From NCBI RefSeq assembly GCF_000702665.1, contig NZ_JNJA01000016.1:22429-86428 (forward strand): DNA of 64,000 nt. The letters are read 5' to 3'. Origin of the DNA: Solidesulfovibrio alcoholivorans DSM 5433 (GTDB lineage: Bacteria > Desulfobacterota > Desulfovibrionia > Desulfovibrionales > Desulfovibrionaceae). Positions 27,181-36,795 of this stretch are shown one piece after another (within the stretch, counting starts at the first letter, position 1; the number at the start of each line of letters is the position of its first letter). The notes below the pieces were generated by a model that was not told where the DNA came from, made no database searches, and was given only the letters and a program-made list of their open reading frames with translations. Made by a program: the position numbers and the translations under genes.

Positions 27181-30100
27181 TCAGTGCGCCACGGCGCGGG
27201 CCGCACGGGCGGCACGGCGCGCCCGGCGGCGCGCCAGGCGCAGGCGCACCCGGTCGAGGTAGAGGTAGATCACGGGTGTGGTGTAGAGCGTCATGGCCTG
27301 GCTCACGAGCAGCCCGCCGCAGATGGCGATGCCGAGCGGCCGGCGCAGCTCGCCGCCTTCGCCGTGCCCGAGCGCCAGCGGCAATGCCCCGAGAAACGCG
27401 GCGAGCGTGGTCATCATGATCGGCCGGAAACGCTTGAGGCAGGCCTCGTAGATGGCCTCGCGCGGGGGCAGTCCTTGCACGCGCTCGGCGGTCAGGGCGA
27501 AATCGACCATCATGATGCCGTTTTTCTTGACTATGCCGATCAGCAAAATGATGCCGATGATGGCAATGATCGTCAGGTCCAGGTGCACGGCCATCAGCGC
27601 CGCAACCGCCCCGAGGCCGGCGGAAGGCAGGGTCGAGAGGATGGTCAGCGGATGGATGGTGCTCTCGTAGAGGATGCCGAGCACGATGTAGACCGCGACC
27701 AGGGCGGCGAGGAGCAGCAGCGGCTGGCTGCGCGTGGTGCTCTCGAAGGCCTGCGCCGTGCCGGCGAAGGTGCCGCGCACGGATGCCGGCAGGCCAAGGG
27801 CCGACACGGCCGCGTCGATGGCGGAGGCGGCCTGGGACAGGGATGCGCCGGGCGTCAGGTTAAACGAGATCGTCGCGGCCGGAAACTGCCCCTGGTGGTT
27901 GACGGAAAGGGCCGCTTCGCTGCGGCGGATGGTGGCCACGGCGGACAGGGGGATCTGCTTGCCGCCCGTGCCCGGCACGTGGATGTCGCGCAGGCCCTCG
28001 GGACCCTGCAACGAGCGCGGCGTGGCCTCGAGCACGACGTGGTACTGGTTCTGGTCACTGTAGGAGACGCCGACGAGGCTCTGGCCGAAGGCGTTGTAGA
28101 GGGCGGCGTCCACGGCCTTGGTGCTCACGCCCAGGCGCGAGGCCGTGTCGCGGTCGATGTCGACAGAGGTCATGAGCCCCTTGTCCTGCTGGTCGGCGCT
28201 GACGTCGGTGAGCAGGGGCAGGCGGCGCAGCGCCGCCTCCACCTTGGGCGAGGCCTCCACGAGATCGGCGTAATTGTCCGAAAGCAGCGTGTACTGGTAG
28301 AGCGCCTTGCCCGGCCGGCCGCCCAGGCGCAGTTCCTGGGCCGGCATGAGAAAGGCCGGCGCGCCGGGCACGGCCGCGAGCGCCTTGCGCAGCCGCCCCA
28401 GGGTCACGGTCATGGGCGGGCGCTCCTTGGCGGACTTTAACGTGATGAACATCTGGGCGGAGTTGGTGCCGCCGCCGCCAGGCCCGCCCCCGCCGCCGGT
28501 GAATCCCGTGACCGAAACCACATCCGGGTCGGCCCCGATGACCTTCACGATGGCCGCGAGCTTCTGCTCCATGGCCTGGAAGGAGATGTCCGGCGCGGCC
28601 TGGATAAATCCCATGACCCGGCCGTTGTCCTGTTCCGGGAAAAAGCCCTTGGGAATGGCGATGTAGAGCCAGATCGCGCCGGCCAGCGCGCCGAGGGTCG
28701 CGGCGAGCATCAGGCGCGGATGCCCCAGCGCCACGCGCAGGCTGCGCGCATAGCCCGAGAGCACGGCCGCGTAGACCCTGGCCCCGAAGCCCGGCCGGGC
28801 CTCGCGGGCGCGGCCGACGCCTTTGCGCAGCAGCACGGCGCACAGCATGGGCGTCGCCGTCAGGGACAGCAGCAGGGAAATCATGATGGCGATGGACAGC
28901 ACCATGGCGAATTCGCGGAAAAGCCGCCCCACCATGCCGCCCATGAAAAGGATGGGGATGAAGACCGCGACCAGCGACACGCTCATGGAAACCACGGTGA
29001 AGGCAACCTCGCGCGAGCCGACGACCGAGGCCTCATAGGGCTCCATGCCCTGCTCCATATGGCGGGCCACGTTTTCGAGCACCACGATGGCGTCGTCCAC
29101 CACGAAGCCCGTGGCGATGGTCAGCGCCATGAGCGACAGGTTGTCCAGGGAATAGTCGAGCAGGTACATGACCGCGAACGTCCCGACCAGGGAGGCCACC
29201 GTGGCCACGCCCGGGATGATCGTGGCGCGCAGGCTGCCAAGGAACAGGAACACCACGAGGATGACGAGCACGCACGAGAGCACGAGCGTGCGTTCCACGT
29301 CGGCCAGCGACGCCCGGATGGGCGGGCTGCGGTCCATCTCGACGGAAACGCCCACGCCGGCCGGCAGCGAGGCCTCGAGCTGCGGAATGAGCGCCTTCAC
29401 GTTGTCCACGGTCTCGATGATGTTGGCCCCGGGCTGGCGGAAGACGATGATCATGACCGAGGGTTTGCCATTGACCAGGCCCGCCGTGCGCGTGTCCTCC
29501 ACGGAAGGCGTCACGGTGGCCACGTCGGTCAGGCGCACCGGCGCGCCGTTTTTGTAGGCAAGCAGCAGCGGCTGGTATTCCCAGGCCTCGTGCAACTGGT
29601 CGTTGGTCTCGACCTCGTAGGAGCGATCCCCGGACTCCAGCCGCCCCTTGGGTTGCAGGACCGTGGTCTTGGTCAGCATGTCCTTGACGTCTTCGAGGCT
29701 CAGGCCCTTGGCGGCCAGGGCGGCGGGATCGGCATTGACGCGCACCGCGGGCAGCGCGCCGCCGCCCACGAACACCTGCCCCACCCCGGGCACCTGGGAG
29801 AGCTTTTGCTGGAGCACGGTCGAGGCCACGTCGTACATCGTGGCCCGGGACACGGTATCGGACGTGAGCGCCAGGACCATGACGGGCGCATCCGCCGGGT
29901 TCATCTTCCGGTAGGTCGGGTTCTGGCGCAGGGTCGAGGGCAGGTAGCCCCGGGCGGCGTTTATCGCCGACTGCACGTCGCGGGCCGCGCCGTTGATGTC
30001 GCGGTCGAGGTCGAATTGCAGGTTGATGCGCGTCGAGCCCCGGTTGCTCTGGGAGGTCATCTCGGTCACGCCCGCGATGCGGGCGAACTGGCGCTCCAGG

Positions 30101-30300
30101 GGCGCGGCCACGGAGGTGGCCATGGTCTGCGGCTCGGCCCCGGGCAGTTGCGCCTGCACGGAGATGGTAGGGAAATCCACCTGCGGCAGGGCTGCCGCGG
30201 GCAGCAGCCGAAACGCGATGGCCCCGGCCAGCACCAGGGCCAGCGTGAGCAGCGTGGTGCCCACGGGCCGGCGGATGCAGATTTCAGGCAGGCTGGCCAT
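27181..30300 (-). CDS. RND multidrug efflux permease, second subunit (MdtC/MuxC-like)
   Basis: A 1039-residue inner-membrane RND pump with the usual 12-TM layout and two large periplasmic loops. TM1 is VGTTLLTLALVLAGAIAFRL. The TM4 proton-relay aspartate pair is in [14 protein letters not shown], and the TM10-11 lysine is in [15 protein letters not shown]. The porter loops contain QVDFPTISVQAQLPGAEP. A glycine-rich insert GGGGGPGGGGT lies in the second loop. It starts 2 bp after the stop of the paralogous upstream pump gene, so the two probably assemble as a heterotrimer of the MdtBC kind. The outer-membrane channel is not encoded nearby. The basic C-terminus (RLARRRARRAARAARAV) is unusually arginine-rich. 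Confidence 0.93.
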   Translation of the reverse strand: MASLPEICIRRPVGTTLLTLALVLAGAIAFRLLPAAALPQVDFPTISVQAQLPGAEPQTMATSVAAPLERQFARIAGVTEMTSQSNRGSTRINLQFDLDRDINGAARDVQSAINAARGYLPSTLRQNPTYRKMNPADAPVMVLALTSDTVSRATMYDVASTVLQQKLSQVPGVGQVFVGGGALPAVRVNADPAALAAKGLSLEDVKDMLTKTTVLQPKGRLESGDRSYEVETNDQLHEAWEYQPLLLAYKNGAPVRLTDVATVTPSVEDTRTAGLVNGKPSVMIIVFRQPGANIIETVDNVKALIPQLEASLPAGVGVSVEMDRSPPIRASLADVERTLVLSCVLVILVVFLFLGSLRATIIPGVATVASLVGTFAVMYLLDYSLDNLSLMALTIATGFVVDDAIVVLENVARHMEQGMEPYEASVVGSREVAFTVVSMSVSLVAVFIPILFMGGMVGRLFREFAMVLSIAIMISLLLSLTATPMLCAVLLRKGVGRAREARPGFGARVYAAVLSGYARSLRVALGHPRLMLAATLGALAGAIWLYIAIPKGFFPEQDNGRVMGFIQAAPDISFQAMEQKLAAIVKVIGADPDVVSVTGFTGGGGGPGGGGTNSAQMFITLKSAKERPPMTVTLGRLRKALAAVPGAPAFLMPAQELRLGGRPGKALYQYTLLSDNYADLVEASPKVEAALRRLPLLTDVSADQQDKGLMTSVDIDRDTASRLGVSTKAVDAALYNAFGQSLVGVSYSDQNQYHVVLEATPRSLQGPEGLRDIHVPGTGGKQIPLSAVATIRRSEAALSVNHQGQFPAATISFNLTPGASLSQAASAIDAAVSALGLPASVRGTFAGTAQAFESTTRSQPLLLLAALVAVYIVLGILYESTIHPLTILSTLPSAGLGAVAALMAVHLDLTIIAIIGIILLIGIVKKNGIMMVDFALTAERVQGLPPREAIYEACLKRFRPIMMTTLAAFLGALPLALGHGEGGELRRPLGIAICGGLLVSQAMTLYTTPVIYLYLDRVRLRLARRRARRAARAARAVAH

Positions 30301-30302
30301 GG

Positions 30303-33300
30303 TTACGCCTTGGGAGCGGCGACGCCGGGCCGGCGGGAACGGGCCAGACGCTCGAAAAAGAGATAGATCACGGGGGTGGTGTAAAGCGTCAGCACCTGGC
30401 TCACGATGAGCCCGCCGACGATGACGATGCCGAGCGGCCGGCGCAGCTCCGAACCCACGCCCGAGCCGAGCGCCAGGGGCAACGCGCCGAGGAGCGCGGC
30501 GAAGGTGGTCATCATGATGGGGCGAAAGCGCAGCAGACAGGCTTCGTAGATGGCGTCGCGCGGGGCCTTGCCCTCCTCGCGCTCGGAGGAAAGGGCGAAG
30601 TCCACCATCATGATGCCGTTTTTCTTGACGATGCCAATCAGCAAAATGATGCCGATGACGGCCATGACGCCGAGGTCCTCGTGGAAAAGGAGCAGCGCCC
30701 ACAAGCCGCCGATGCCGGCCGAAGGGAGCGTGGACAGGATCGTCACCGGATGGATGAAGCTCTCGTACATGACGCCGAGCACGATATAGACCGTGACCAG
30801 GGCGGCGAGGATGAGGAGCGGTTCGTTGCGCAGGGAATCCATGAACGCCCGGGCCGCGCCCTGGAAGGAGCCGACGATGCTCGCCGGCATGTCGAGCCCG
30901 GCGGCGACGGCGGAGACGGCCTCCACGGCGTCGCCCAGGGAATGGCCCGGCGCGGCGTCGAAGGAGACGACCGCGGCCGGGAACTGGCCCTGGCGGTTGA
31001 TGACGAGGGGGCCCGTGCTTTCGCGCACCGTGGCCACGGCGGCAAGCGGCACCTGGGAGCCGCCCGTGCCCGGCAGGCGGATGCGCGAGAGCGCCTGCGC
31101 GCCGTCGGACATTTCGGGCAGGAGCCCAAGCACCACGCGGTACTGGCTGAGTTCCGTGAACATGGTCGAAACCTGGCGTTGGCCGAAGGCGTCGTAGAGG
31201 GTGTTGTCGATGTCCGAGGGGGTAAGTCCGTAGCGCGCGGCGGCGACCCGGTCGATATCGACGTTTAAGCGCAGGCCGCCGGGCACGAGGTTGTCGCCGA
31301 CGTTGCGCACTTCGGGCCGCCTGGACAGGGCCTCGACGAAACGCGGGGTCCACTGCGCAAGCTCCGCGGAACTGGGGGTGCTGAGCGCATACTGGTACTG
31401 GGCGCGGCCGGCGCGGGCGTCCACGGTCAGGTCCTGCACGGGCTGGAGCGTGAGCGTGATGCCGGCGATGTGCTGCGCCTGCGCCTCCAGCCGCCGGGCC
31501 ACGGCCGCGGCGTCGGCGTCGCGTTTGGCCTTGGGCACGAGCGTCACGGACAGCCGGCCGATATTTACGCTCGGATTGGTGCCGTCCACGCCGATGAACG
31601 ACGCGACCGCGGCCACATCCGGGTCCTTGGAAATCATGTCGGCCAGTTCCTGCTGGCGTTCGCCCATGGCCGCGAAGGAAACCGTGGCCGGGGCCTGCGT
31701 CACGCCGGAGAGGATGCCGGTGTCCTGGACCGGGAAGAAGCCCTTGGGCACGTAGATGTAGAGAAGCACCGTGACGACGACCGTGGCCAGGGCCACGCAA
31801 AGCGTGAGCCCCTGGTGGCGCAGCACCACGGTGAGCGTGCGGCCGTAGCCGGCGATGGCCCTGTCGAAAAGGCCCTGGGTGGCGCGGAAAAAGCGGCCCT
31901 TGCCACCGCCAAGGCCGCCGTGGCCGAGCATGCGCGCGCACATCATGGGCGTGAGCGTCAGGGACACCCCGGCCGAGAACAGGATGGCCACGCCAAGGGT
32001 CACGGCGAATTCCCGGAAAAGCCGCCCGACCACGTCGCCCATGAAAAGCAGCGGAATGAGCACCGCGACGAGCGAAACGGTCAGTGACAGGATGGTGAAG
32101 CCGATCTGCCCCGCGCCGGCGAGCGCCGCCTCGAGGGGCGATGCCCCGTCCTCGACGTGGCGGGCCACGTTTTCGATCATGACGATGGCGTCGTCCACGA
32201 CGAAGCCCGTGGAGATGGTCAGCGCCATGAGCGTCAGGTTATTGAGCCCATAGCCGAGCAGATACATGACGCCGAAGGTGCCGACGAGGGAAAGGGGCAC
32301 GGCCACGGCCGGAATGAGCGTGGCCCGGCCGTCGCGCAGGAACACGAAGATGACGCCGACGACCAGGGCCACGGCCAGCGCCAGTTCGACCTGCACGTCG
32401 TCGATGGAGGCGCGGATGGTGACCGTGCGGTCGGCCATGACGGCCAGGTTGACCGCCGCCGGCAGCGAGGCGCGAAGCTGGGGCAGGATGGCCTTGATGC
32501 GGTCCACCACGTCGATGACGTTGGCCCCGGGCTGGCGCTGGATGTTGAGCACGATGGCCGGCTTGCCATTGACCCAGGCGGCCTGCCGCGCGTCCTCGGC
32601 CCCGTCGGACACGGTCGCGACGTCGGACAGGCGCACGGGCCGGCCGTTTTTGTAGGCCACAAGCAGGGGACGGTATTCCGCGCTGGTGAGCAGTTGGTCG
32701 TTGGCCCCCAGGATCGAGGACTGGCGCGGGCCGTCGAAGCCGCCCTTGGCCTGGTTGACATTGGCCGCGGCCACGGCCGTGCGCACTTCTTCCAGGGTGA
32801 TGCCGTAGGCGGCCAGCGCCGTGGGGTTGGCGTCGATGCGCACGGCGGGCCGCTGCCCGCCCGAGACGCTGACGAGGCCCACGCCCGAAAGCTGGGAGAT
32901 CTTCTGGGCCAGACGCGTGTCGGCGAGGTCCTGCACTTCCGTCAGCGGCATGGATTCGGAGGTGAGCGCCAAGGAAATGATGGGCGCGTCCGCCGGGTTG
33001 ACCTTGCTGTAGACCGGCGGCGTGGGCAGGTCGTCGGGCAGCAGGCTGTAGGCCGTGTTGATGGAGGCCTGCACCTCCTGCTCGGCCACGTCGAGGGACA
33101 GGCTCAGGGCGAATTGCAGCGTGATGACCGACGCGCCGCTCGAGCTGACCGAGGTCATCTGCGTGAGCCCCGGCATCTGGCCGAACTGGCGCTCGAGGGG
33201 CGCGGTCACGGCCGAGGCCATGACGTCGGGGCTTGCGCCGGGATAGAAGGTGCGGACCTGGATGGTGGGATAATCCACCTGCGGCAGGGCCGAGACCGGC

Positions 33301-33395
33301 AGCTGGAAATAGGCGATGGCCCCGGCCAGGATGACCGCCACCATCACGAGGGTGGTGGCCACGGGCCGCAGGATGAACGGGCGCGAGAGGTTCAT
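30303..33395 (-). CDS. RND multidrug efflux permease, first subunit (MdtB/MuxB-like)
   Basis: A 1030-residue RND permease, paralogous to the following gene. It begins [21 protein letters not shown]. It has the [18 protein letters not shown] porter motif, the TM4 aspartates in [14 protein letters not shown], and the TM10-11 lysine in [15 protein letters not shown]. Proton-driven export of drugs, bile-like detergents or metal-chelators is the family role. The ATG at 33395 overlaps the stop of the membrane-fusion gene (ATGA), so translation is probably coupled. The order fusion protein, MdtB-like, MdtC-like matches the mdtABC core of enterics, without the mdtD and baeSR genes. Confidence 0.93.
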   Translation of the reverse strand: MNLSRPFILRPVATTLVMVAVILAGAIAYFQLPVSALPQVDYPTIQVRTFYPGASPDVMASAVTAPLERQFGQMPGLTQMTSVSSSGASVITLQFALSLSLDVAEQEVQASINTAYSLLPDDLPTPPVYSKVNPADAPIISLALTSESMPLTEVQDLADTRLAQKISQLSGVGLVSVSGGQRPAVRIDANPTALAAYGITLEEVRTAVAAANVNQAKGGFDGPRQSSILGANDQLLTSAEYRPLLVAYKNGRPVRLSDVATVSDGAEDARQAAWVNGKPAIVLNIQRQPGANVIDVVDRIKAILPQLRASLPAAVNLAVMADRTVTIRASIDDVQVELALAVALVVGVIFVFLRDGRATLIPAVAVPLSLVGTFGVMYLLGYGLNNLTLMALTISTGFVVDDAIVMIENVARHVEDGASPLEAALAGAGQIGFTILSLTVSLVAVLIPLLFMGDVVGRLFREFAVTLGVAILFSAGVSLTLTPMMCARMLGHGGLGGGKGRFFRATQGLFDRAIAGYGRTLTVVLRHQGLTLCVALATVVVTVLLYIYVPKGFFPVQDTGILSGVTQAPATVSFAAMGERQQELADMISKDPDVAAVASFIGVDGTNPSVNIGRLSVTLVPKAKRDADAAAVARRLEAQAQHIAGITLTLQPVQDLTVDARAGRAQYQYALSTPSSAELAQWTPRFVEALSRRPEVRNVGDNLVPGGLRLNVDIDRVAAARYGLTPSDIDNTLYDAFGQRQVSTMFTELSQYRVVLGLLPEMSDGAQALSRIRLPGTGGSQVPLAAVATVRESTGPLVINRQGQFPAAVVSFDAAPGHSLGDAVEAVSAVAAGLDMPASIVGSFQGAARAFMDSLRNEPLLILAALVTVYIVLGVMYESFIHPVTILSTLPSAGIGGLWALLLFHEDLGVMAVIGIILLIGIVKKNGIMMVDFALSSEREEGKAPRDAIYEACLLRFRPIMMTTFAALLGALPLALGSGVGSELRRPLGIVIVGGLIVSQVLTLYTTPVIYLFFERLARSRRPGVAAPKA

Positions 33396-34579
33396 GCGTT
33401 GGGCGCCGCCGCGGCCGCGTCTTGCCGTATGGAGACCTTGGACCCGTCGCGCAGCCTGTCCGCGCCGTCGACCACCACGGTTTCGCCCGCGGCAAGCCCC
33501 GAGTCCACCACGACGTCGGTGCCCACGGCAAGGCCCGTGACCACGGGGCGCATGGACACGGTATTGTCCGCGCCGACCACGAACACGTGCGCGCCCTTGG
33601 GGCCGCGCAGCACGGCCGCGGCGGGCACGAGCACGACGTTTCGCCTGTTTTCGAGCAGCAGTTCGGCATTGACGAACTGGTTGGGGAAAAGGGCCTCGTC
33701 CTTGTTGTCGAAAAGCGCCCGCAGCTTGACCGTGCCCGTGGAGACGTCGATCTGGTTGTCGGTGGTCGCGAGTTTCCCCTGGGCCAGCTTCTCGCTCATG
33801 GTGCGGTCGTAGGCGGTCACGGGGAGCGATTCGCCGGCGAGCAGCTTGCGGCGCACCTTGGGCAACTGGTCCTCGGGCAGGGTGAAGACCACGCTCATGG
33901 GCGACATCTGGGTGATGACGCAAAGGCCGTTCTCGTCCGTGCTTTTGACCATGTTGCCGGGGTCGAGCTTGCGCAGGCCCACGCGGCCGGAAACGGGCGC
34001 GGTGATGCGGCTGTATTCGATCTGCAGCTTGGCGTTGTCGATCTGCGCCTTGTCCGAGCGCACCGCGCCCTCGTACTGGCGCACGAGCGAGGCCTGGGTG
34101 TCCTTGGTCTGGCCGGCGAGCATGTCCTTTTTGACGAGGTTGTCGTAGCGCGCGAGGTCGGCCCGGGCGTTTTCCAAAAGGGCCATATCCTTGGCCAGCT
34201 GGCCCTCGTATTGGTTGCGCTGGGCCTCGAAGGAGCGCGGATCGATCTGGGCGAGCAGCTCGCCTTCCTTGACGAACTGGCCTTCCTTGAAGCGCACCTC
34301 GGTCAGTTCGCCGTCCACGCGGCTTTTGACCGTGACGGTCTTAAGCGGCGTGACCGTGCCGATGCCCGAAAGCGTCACCGGGGCGTCGCCGGTCCTGGCC
34401 TTGGTCACGGACACGGATACGACCATGGGCCCCATGCCCGGGGGCGGTCCCTTGGGCTGGGCCCGGCCGTCGCGGTCCGCGAAAAACCACAGCCCGCCGC
34501 CCACGGCGAGGAGCGCGAGAATGACGGCGGCGGTGCGAAAGGAGCCGCGTCGGGGCGAGGCGTCCTGGGGAGATGGCAT
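33392..34579 (-). CDS. RND efflux periplasmic adaptor (membrane fusion protein, MdtA-like)
   Basis: A 395-residue adaptor. An N-terminal anchor ([17 protein letters not shown]) leads to the lipoyl/barrel-sandwich halves ([20 protein letters not shown] and [22 protein letters not shown]), flanking a helical hairpin of about 70 residues. A beta-barrel and membrane-proximal domain follow. It links the RND pump to an outer-membrane channel. Of two nearby ATG codons, 34579 has AAGGA at about 8 nt, whereas 34588 has no proper spacing. The downstream pump gene overlaps by 4 nt. No TolC-like gene is adjacent, so an unlinked channel must be used. Confidence 0.93.
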   Translation of the reverse strand: MPSPQDASPRRGSFRTAAVILALLAVGGGLWFFADRDGRAQPKGPPPGMGPMVVSVSVTKARTGDAPVTLSGIGTVTPLKTVTVKSRVDGELTEVRFKEGQFVKEGELLAQIDPRSFEAQRNQYEGQLAKDMALLENARADLARYDNLVKKDMLAGQTKDTQASLVRQYEGAVRSDKAQIDNAKLQIEYSRITAPVSGRVGLRKLDPGNMVKSTDENGLCVITQMSPMSVVFTLPEDQLPKVRRKLLAGESLPVTAYDRTMSEKLAQGKLATTDNQIDVSTGTVKLRALFDNKDEALFPNQFVNAELLLENRRNVVLVPAAAVLRGPKGAHVFVVGADNTVSMRPVVTGLAVGTDVVVDSGLAAGETVVVDGADRLRDGSKVSIRQDAAAAAPNA

Positions 34580-35129
34580 GCGGGACATCCTTGTCAGGGT
34601 TGACGTTGCCGGAAAAACGAATGCCGGAAACGGCGTTGCGAACCCACGTCGTATCCGGCAGGCCAAAGGTTACATCAGCGGGGAAAAGCCTGCCAGTCCC
34701 CTTGCGGGGAGATTTTCAAACCGTCAGGTCGCGGCCGGGACGATGCGCGTCACGCCGGACTGGCGCAGGCCGTCCCGGCATCGGCGTTTTTGGGGGCGGC
34801 CTGCGACAGCCTGTCGCCCGCAACCCCGGTGAGGTTTCATGTCCCGGTCGGGATTATCGTGATACGTCGGCCGCGAGCAATTCCCCCACGGCTTCCATCC
34901 GCGCAATGCGTGACAAAAGATAGCCTGCCGCGCGCCCCTGCCGGTCGCGGACAATTTTGCATCGCCTAGCTGCGAAAACGTCAGGCCCTTGGCGGGGGGT
35001 TGCGGGTGCGGCAAAAGGCAGCGGCGGTTTCTGCGGCAGGGAGGGAAGGCGCACGGGGGGAAGGACGGGACGGGTCGCCCCGCGAGGGGCCGGAAGGGGA
35101 CGCCCCCTTCCGGTCGGGGCATTTCGGCT
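34580..35129. other. intergenic region upstream of the RND operon
   Basis: These 550 bp have no convincing gene in any frame and no tRNA-like fold that I could draw. Frames here have poor codon use and no ribosome-binding site. The segment should contain the promoter of the minus-strand RND operon. Two local hairpins are present (GTCCCC/GGGGAG near 34697, and CCGGTCGG-type pairs near 34830), but neither has a T tract. Confidence 0.5.
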
Positions 35130-35333
35130 TCAGATGGCCCCGCTGAAGCGGGCGAAGCTCATGCATTCGAACCGGTTGGAAAAGGGACAGGGCTCCTTGG
35201 CAAACCACTTTCTTTTCGGGCACCAGTAGGCGTTCTTGAAGGGTTCGTTGCACCCGGAGGACGTTGTGGCCTTGCGGGTGAACGATCCGATGCGCATCCT
35301 GCCGTCCGAGTGGCTCATGCGGATAACGGCCAT
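35130..35333 (-). CDS. small cysteine-containing protein of unknown function
   Basis: I do not recognise this 67-residue protein. The ATG at 35333 has GGAGGTG 6 nt upstream, the best ribosome-binding site in the neighbourhood, which decides the start; the frame continues upstream but without a comparable site. The product carries four cysteines in its second half (SGCNEPF, YWCPKRKWF, EPCPFS, FECMSF), mixed with aromatic and basic residues. This could form a small zinc or Fe-S site or disulfides. No signal peptide is visible, so a cytoplasmic metal-binding fold is more likely than a secreted disulfide protein. It is divergent from the RdgC-like gene. Confidence 0.6.
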   Translation of the reverse strand: MAVIRMSHSDGRMRIGSFTRKATTSSGCNEPFKNAYWCPKRKWFAKEPCPFSNRFECMSFARFSGAI

Positions 35334-35526
35334 GGTCGTCACCTCCGTCTGCACGAAAGAATGCATAAGCCGGGCCAACGGCAAGGCGGCGCTTTTTGCC
35401 AACCCGTTGCCATGGCGACGATTTCCCCCACCCTGCCCCGCCCCCTGGCGCGACGGCCGGATTTGATCTATCACCCAGCCCATGCCACGCGCCGGCCGGG
35501 TCTCCCGGCAGGCAAAGGAGGACGCT

Positions 35527-36144
35527 TTGGGACTTTTGGCCGCAAGCGGCGGATTCACCCGTTACAGGATCGTGGGGGAGGTCAAGAACGACATCCTGCG
35601 CGAAGCCCCGGACCGCCTGAAAAAATACGCGTTTACCGACATCGACAACACCGCCGACGAACGCTCCTTCGGCTGGGTCGCCTTCGAGGACTACCTGGAC
35701 ACCGAATGGCGCGGCGCGCCCCCGGAAAAAGGCCACTACCTGGCCTTTTCCCTGCGCCTGGACACGCGGCGCGTTTCGCCAGCGGTGCTCAAAAAGCACA
35801 TGCGCCTGGCCATCGACCAGGAAAAGGAACACAACCTCGCCTCGGGCAAGAATTTCGTGTCCAAGGAGCGCAAGAAGGAGATCGCCGAACGGATCAAGCT
35901 CTCGCTCATGGCCCGCGCCCTGCCCATCCCGGCCGTGTTCGAAGCGGTCTGGAACACCATGGACCAGGTCGTCTGGCTGTGCTCCACCAACAGCAAGGTG
36001 CAGACCCTTTTCGAGGACCTCTTCACCATGACGTTCGAGATGCACCTCGAGCCGCAGACCCCGGCCTTCCTGGCCGAACGCATGCTCGGCGTCGAACGCG
36101 CCCTGGCCCTGGAACACATCGAACCGAGCCGGTTTGACGGATAA
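35527..36144 (+). CDS. RdgC-like protein
   Basis: The 205-residue product resembles part of the RdgC recombination-associated protein family. It contains FTRYRIVGEV, a FGWVAFEDYLD segment comparable with the GWV motif of RdgC, a helical ERKKEIAERIKLSLMARALPIP block, and VFEAVWNTMDQVVWLCSTNSK. E. coli RdgC is about 300 residues and forms a ring on DNA that limits RecA. Here the protein is shorter, and a second gene 114 bp downstream may supply further sequence. The TTG at 35527 is preferred because AAAGGAGG lies 6 nt upstream; an ATG at 35482 lacks such a site. Assignment rests on motif memory, not on an alignment. Confidence 0.68.
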   Translation: MGLLAASGGFTRYRIVGEVKNDILREAPDRLKKYAFTDIDNTADERSFGWVAFEDYLDTEWRGAPPEKGHYLAFSLRLDTRRVSPAVLKKHMRLAIDQEKEHNLASGKNFVSKERKKEIAERIKLSLMARALPIPAVFEAVWNTMDQVVWLCSTNSKVQTLFEDLFTMTFEMHLEPQTPAFLAERMLGVERALALEHIEPSRFDG

Positions 36145-36173
36145 GGCGGGGAGAAAAACGAAAAGAGGCCTCC

Positions 36174-36204
36174 GGCGGCCAGGAGGGGGTGCCCCCCTCC
36201 TGGA
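36174..36204. repeat. extragenic palindromic repeat, copy 1
   Basis: The head GGCGGCC is followed by a near-perfect palindrome at 36179-36203 with 11-bp arms (CCAGGAGGGGG), then the shared tail GGACC. It lies 35 bp after the RdgC-like stop. Four further copies occur at 38.9, 39.1, 41.6 and 42.5 kb. Confidence 0.75.
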
Positions 36205-36258
36205 CCTCCTCGACGGGGAAAAGGGACCTATTAGCGCGGCAATGCCGGGAGACGGTCG

Positions 36259-36786
36259 ATGGACATCAATATGGCGGAAGCCAAGAATCCGGTGCTGGGG
36301 CAGGACTTCCTGACCTGGCTCTGGTTCAAGAGCGAAAAAAGCGGCTGGCTGTTCAAGCTGCCGGACGGCTCCGAGGTCAACGTGTACCTGGAGCAGAAGA
36401 TATCGGTGCGCGGCGGCGAGGGCGAGGACGCCGAAACGGCCACGGTTTCCGGGCCGCACGCCCAGTTCGCCGAGGCGCGCCTCGGCGTCAAAAGCGGCAA
36501 GCGCGTGGACCGCGCGCTGATTCGCTTCGAGCAGGACGGCGAAACCTGGACCGTCACGGTCAAGGCCGACGACTTCACCCTCAACTCCCTGCGCACGCCC
36601 AAGATGGAAACGCGCAGCGAGGAAGGCGACGACCCGGACGCCAAGGTCCTGGAAAAGCTCTACCTCGTGGAAAAATGCGCCGGCTTTTTCGACGCCCTCT
36701 ACAGCCAGTTCCTGACCGTGCGCTTGAGCCAAGGCTGGACCGGCGAACTGTCCGATTTCGCCGAATGGCTGCGCGAGGGCGTCTAG
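36259..36786 (+). CDS. conserved protein, probable partner of the RdgC-like protein
   Basis: This 175-residue cytoplasmic protein has no name I can assign with certainty. It opens with LGQDFLTWLWFKSEKSGWLF, continues through a beta-rich section (SEVNVYLEQKISVRGG, ATVSGPHAQFAEARLGVKSG, ALIRFEQDGETWTVTVKADDF) and ends in a helical LEKLYLVEKCAGFFDALYSQFLTVRL. The FLTWLW opening and the LYLxE/FLxxRL ending recall a segment I associate with RdgC-like proteins in other deltaproteobacteria, so it may be the second half of a split RdgC-like protein. That link is inference. It starts 114 bp after the RdgC-like gene, beyond a palindromic repeat. No TM or signal peptide is seen. Confidence 0.6.
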   Translation: MDINMAEAKNPVLGQDFLTWLWFKSEKSGWLFKLPDGSEVNVYLEQKISVRGGEGEDAETATVSGPHAQFAEARLGVKSGKRVDRALIRFEQDGETWTVTVKADDFTLNSLRTPKMETRSEEGDDPDAKVLEKLYLVEKCAGFFDALYSQFLTVRLSQGWTGELSDFAEWLREGV

Positions 36787-36795
36787 CCCCGGCGG

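Noticed and set aside
27181..31941. Apparent fusion of the second RND pump to a 500-codon N-terminal extension.
   Set aside because: The extra codons are the first pump gene read in another frame. The ATG at 30300, just after the upstream stop, gives the normal RND length.
34580..35129. Possible tRNA or small gene in the gap upstream of the RND operon.
   Set aside because: No cloverleaf or CCA-type end could be drawn, and no frame has a ribosome-binding site or plausible composition.
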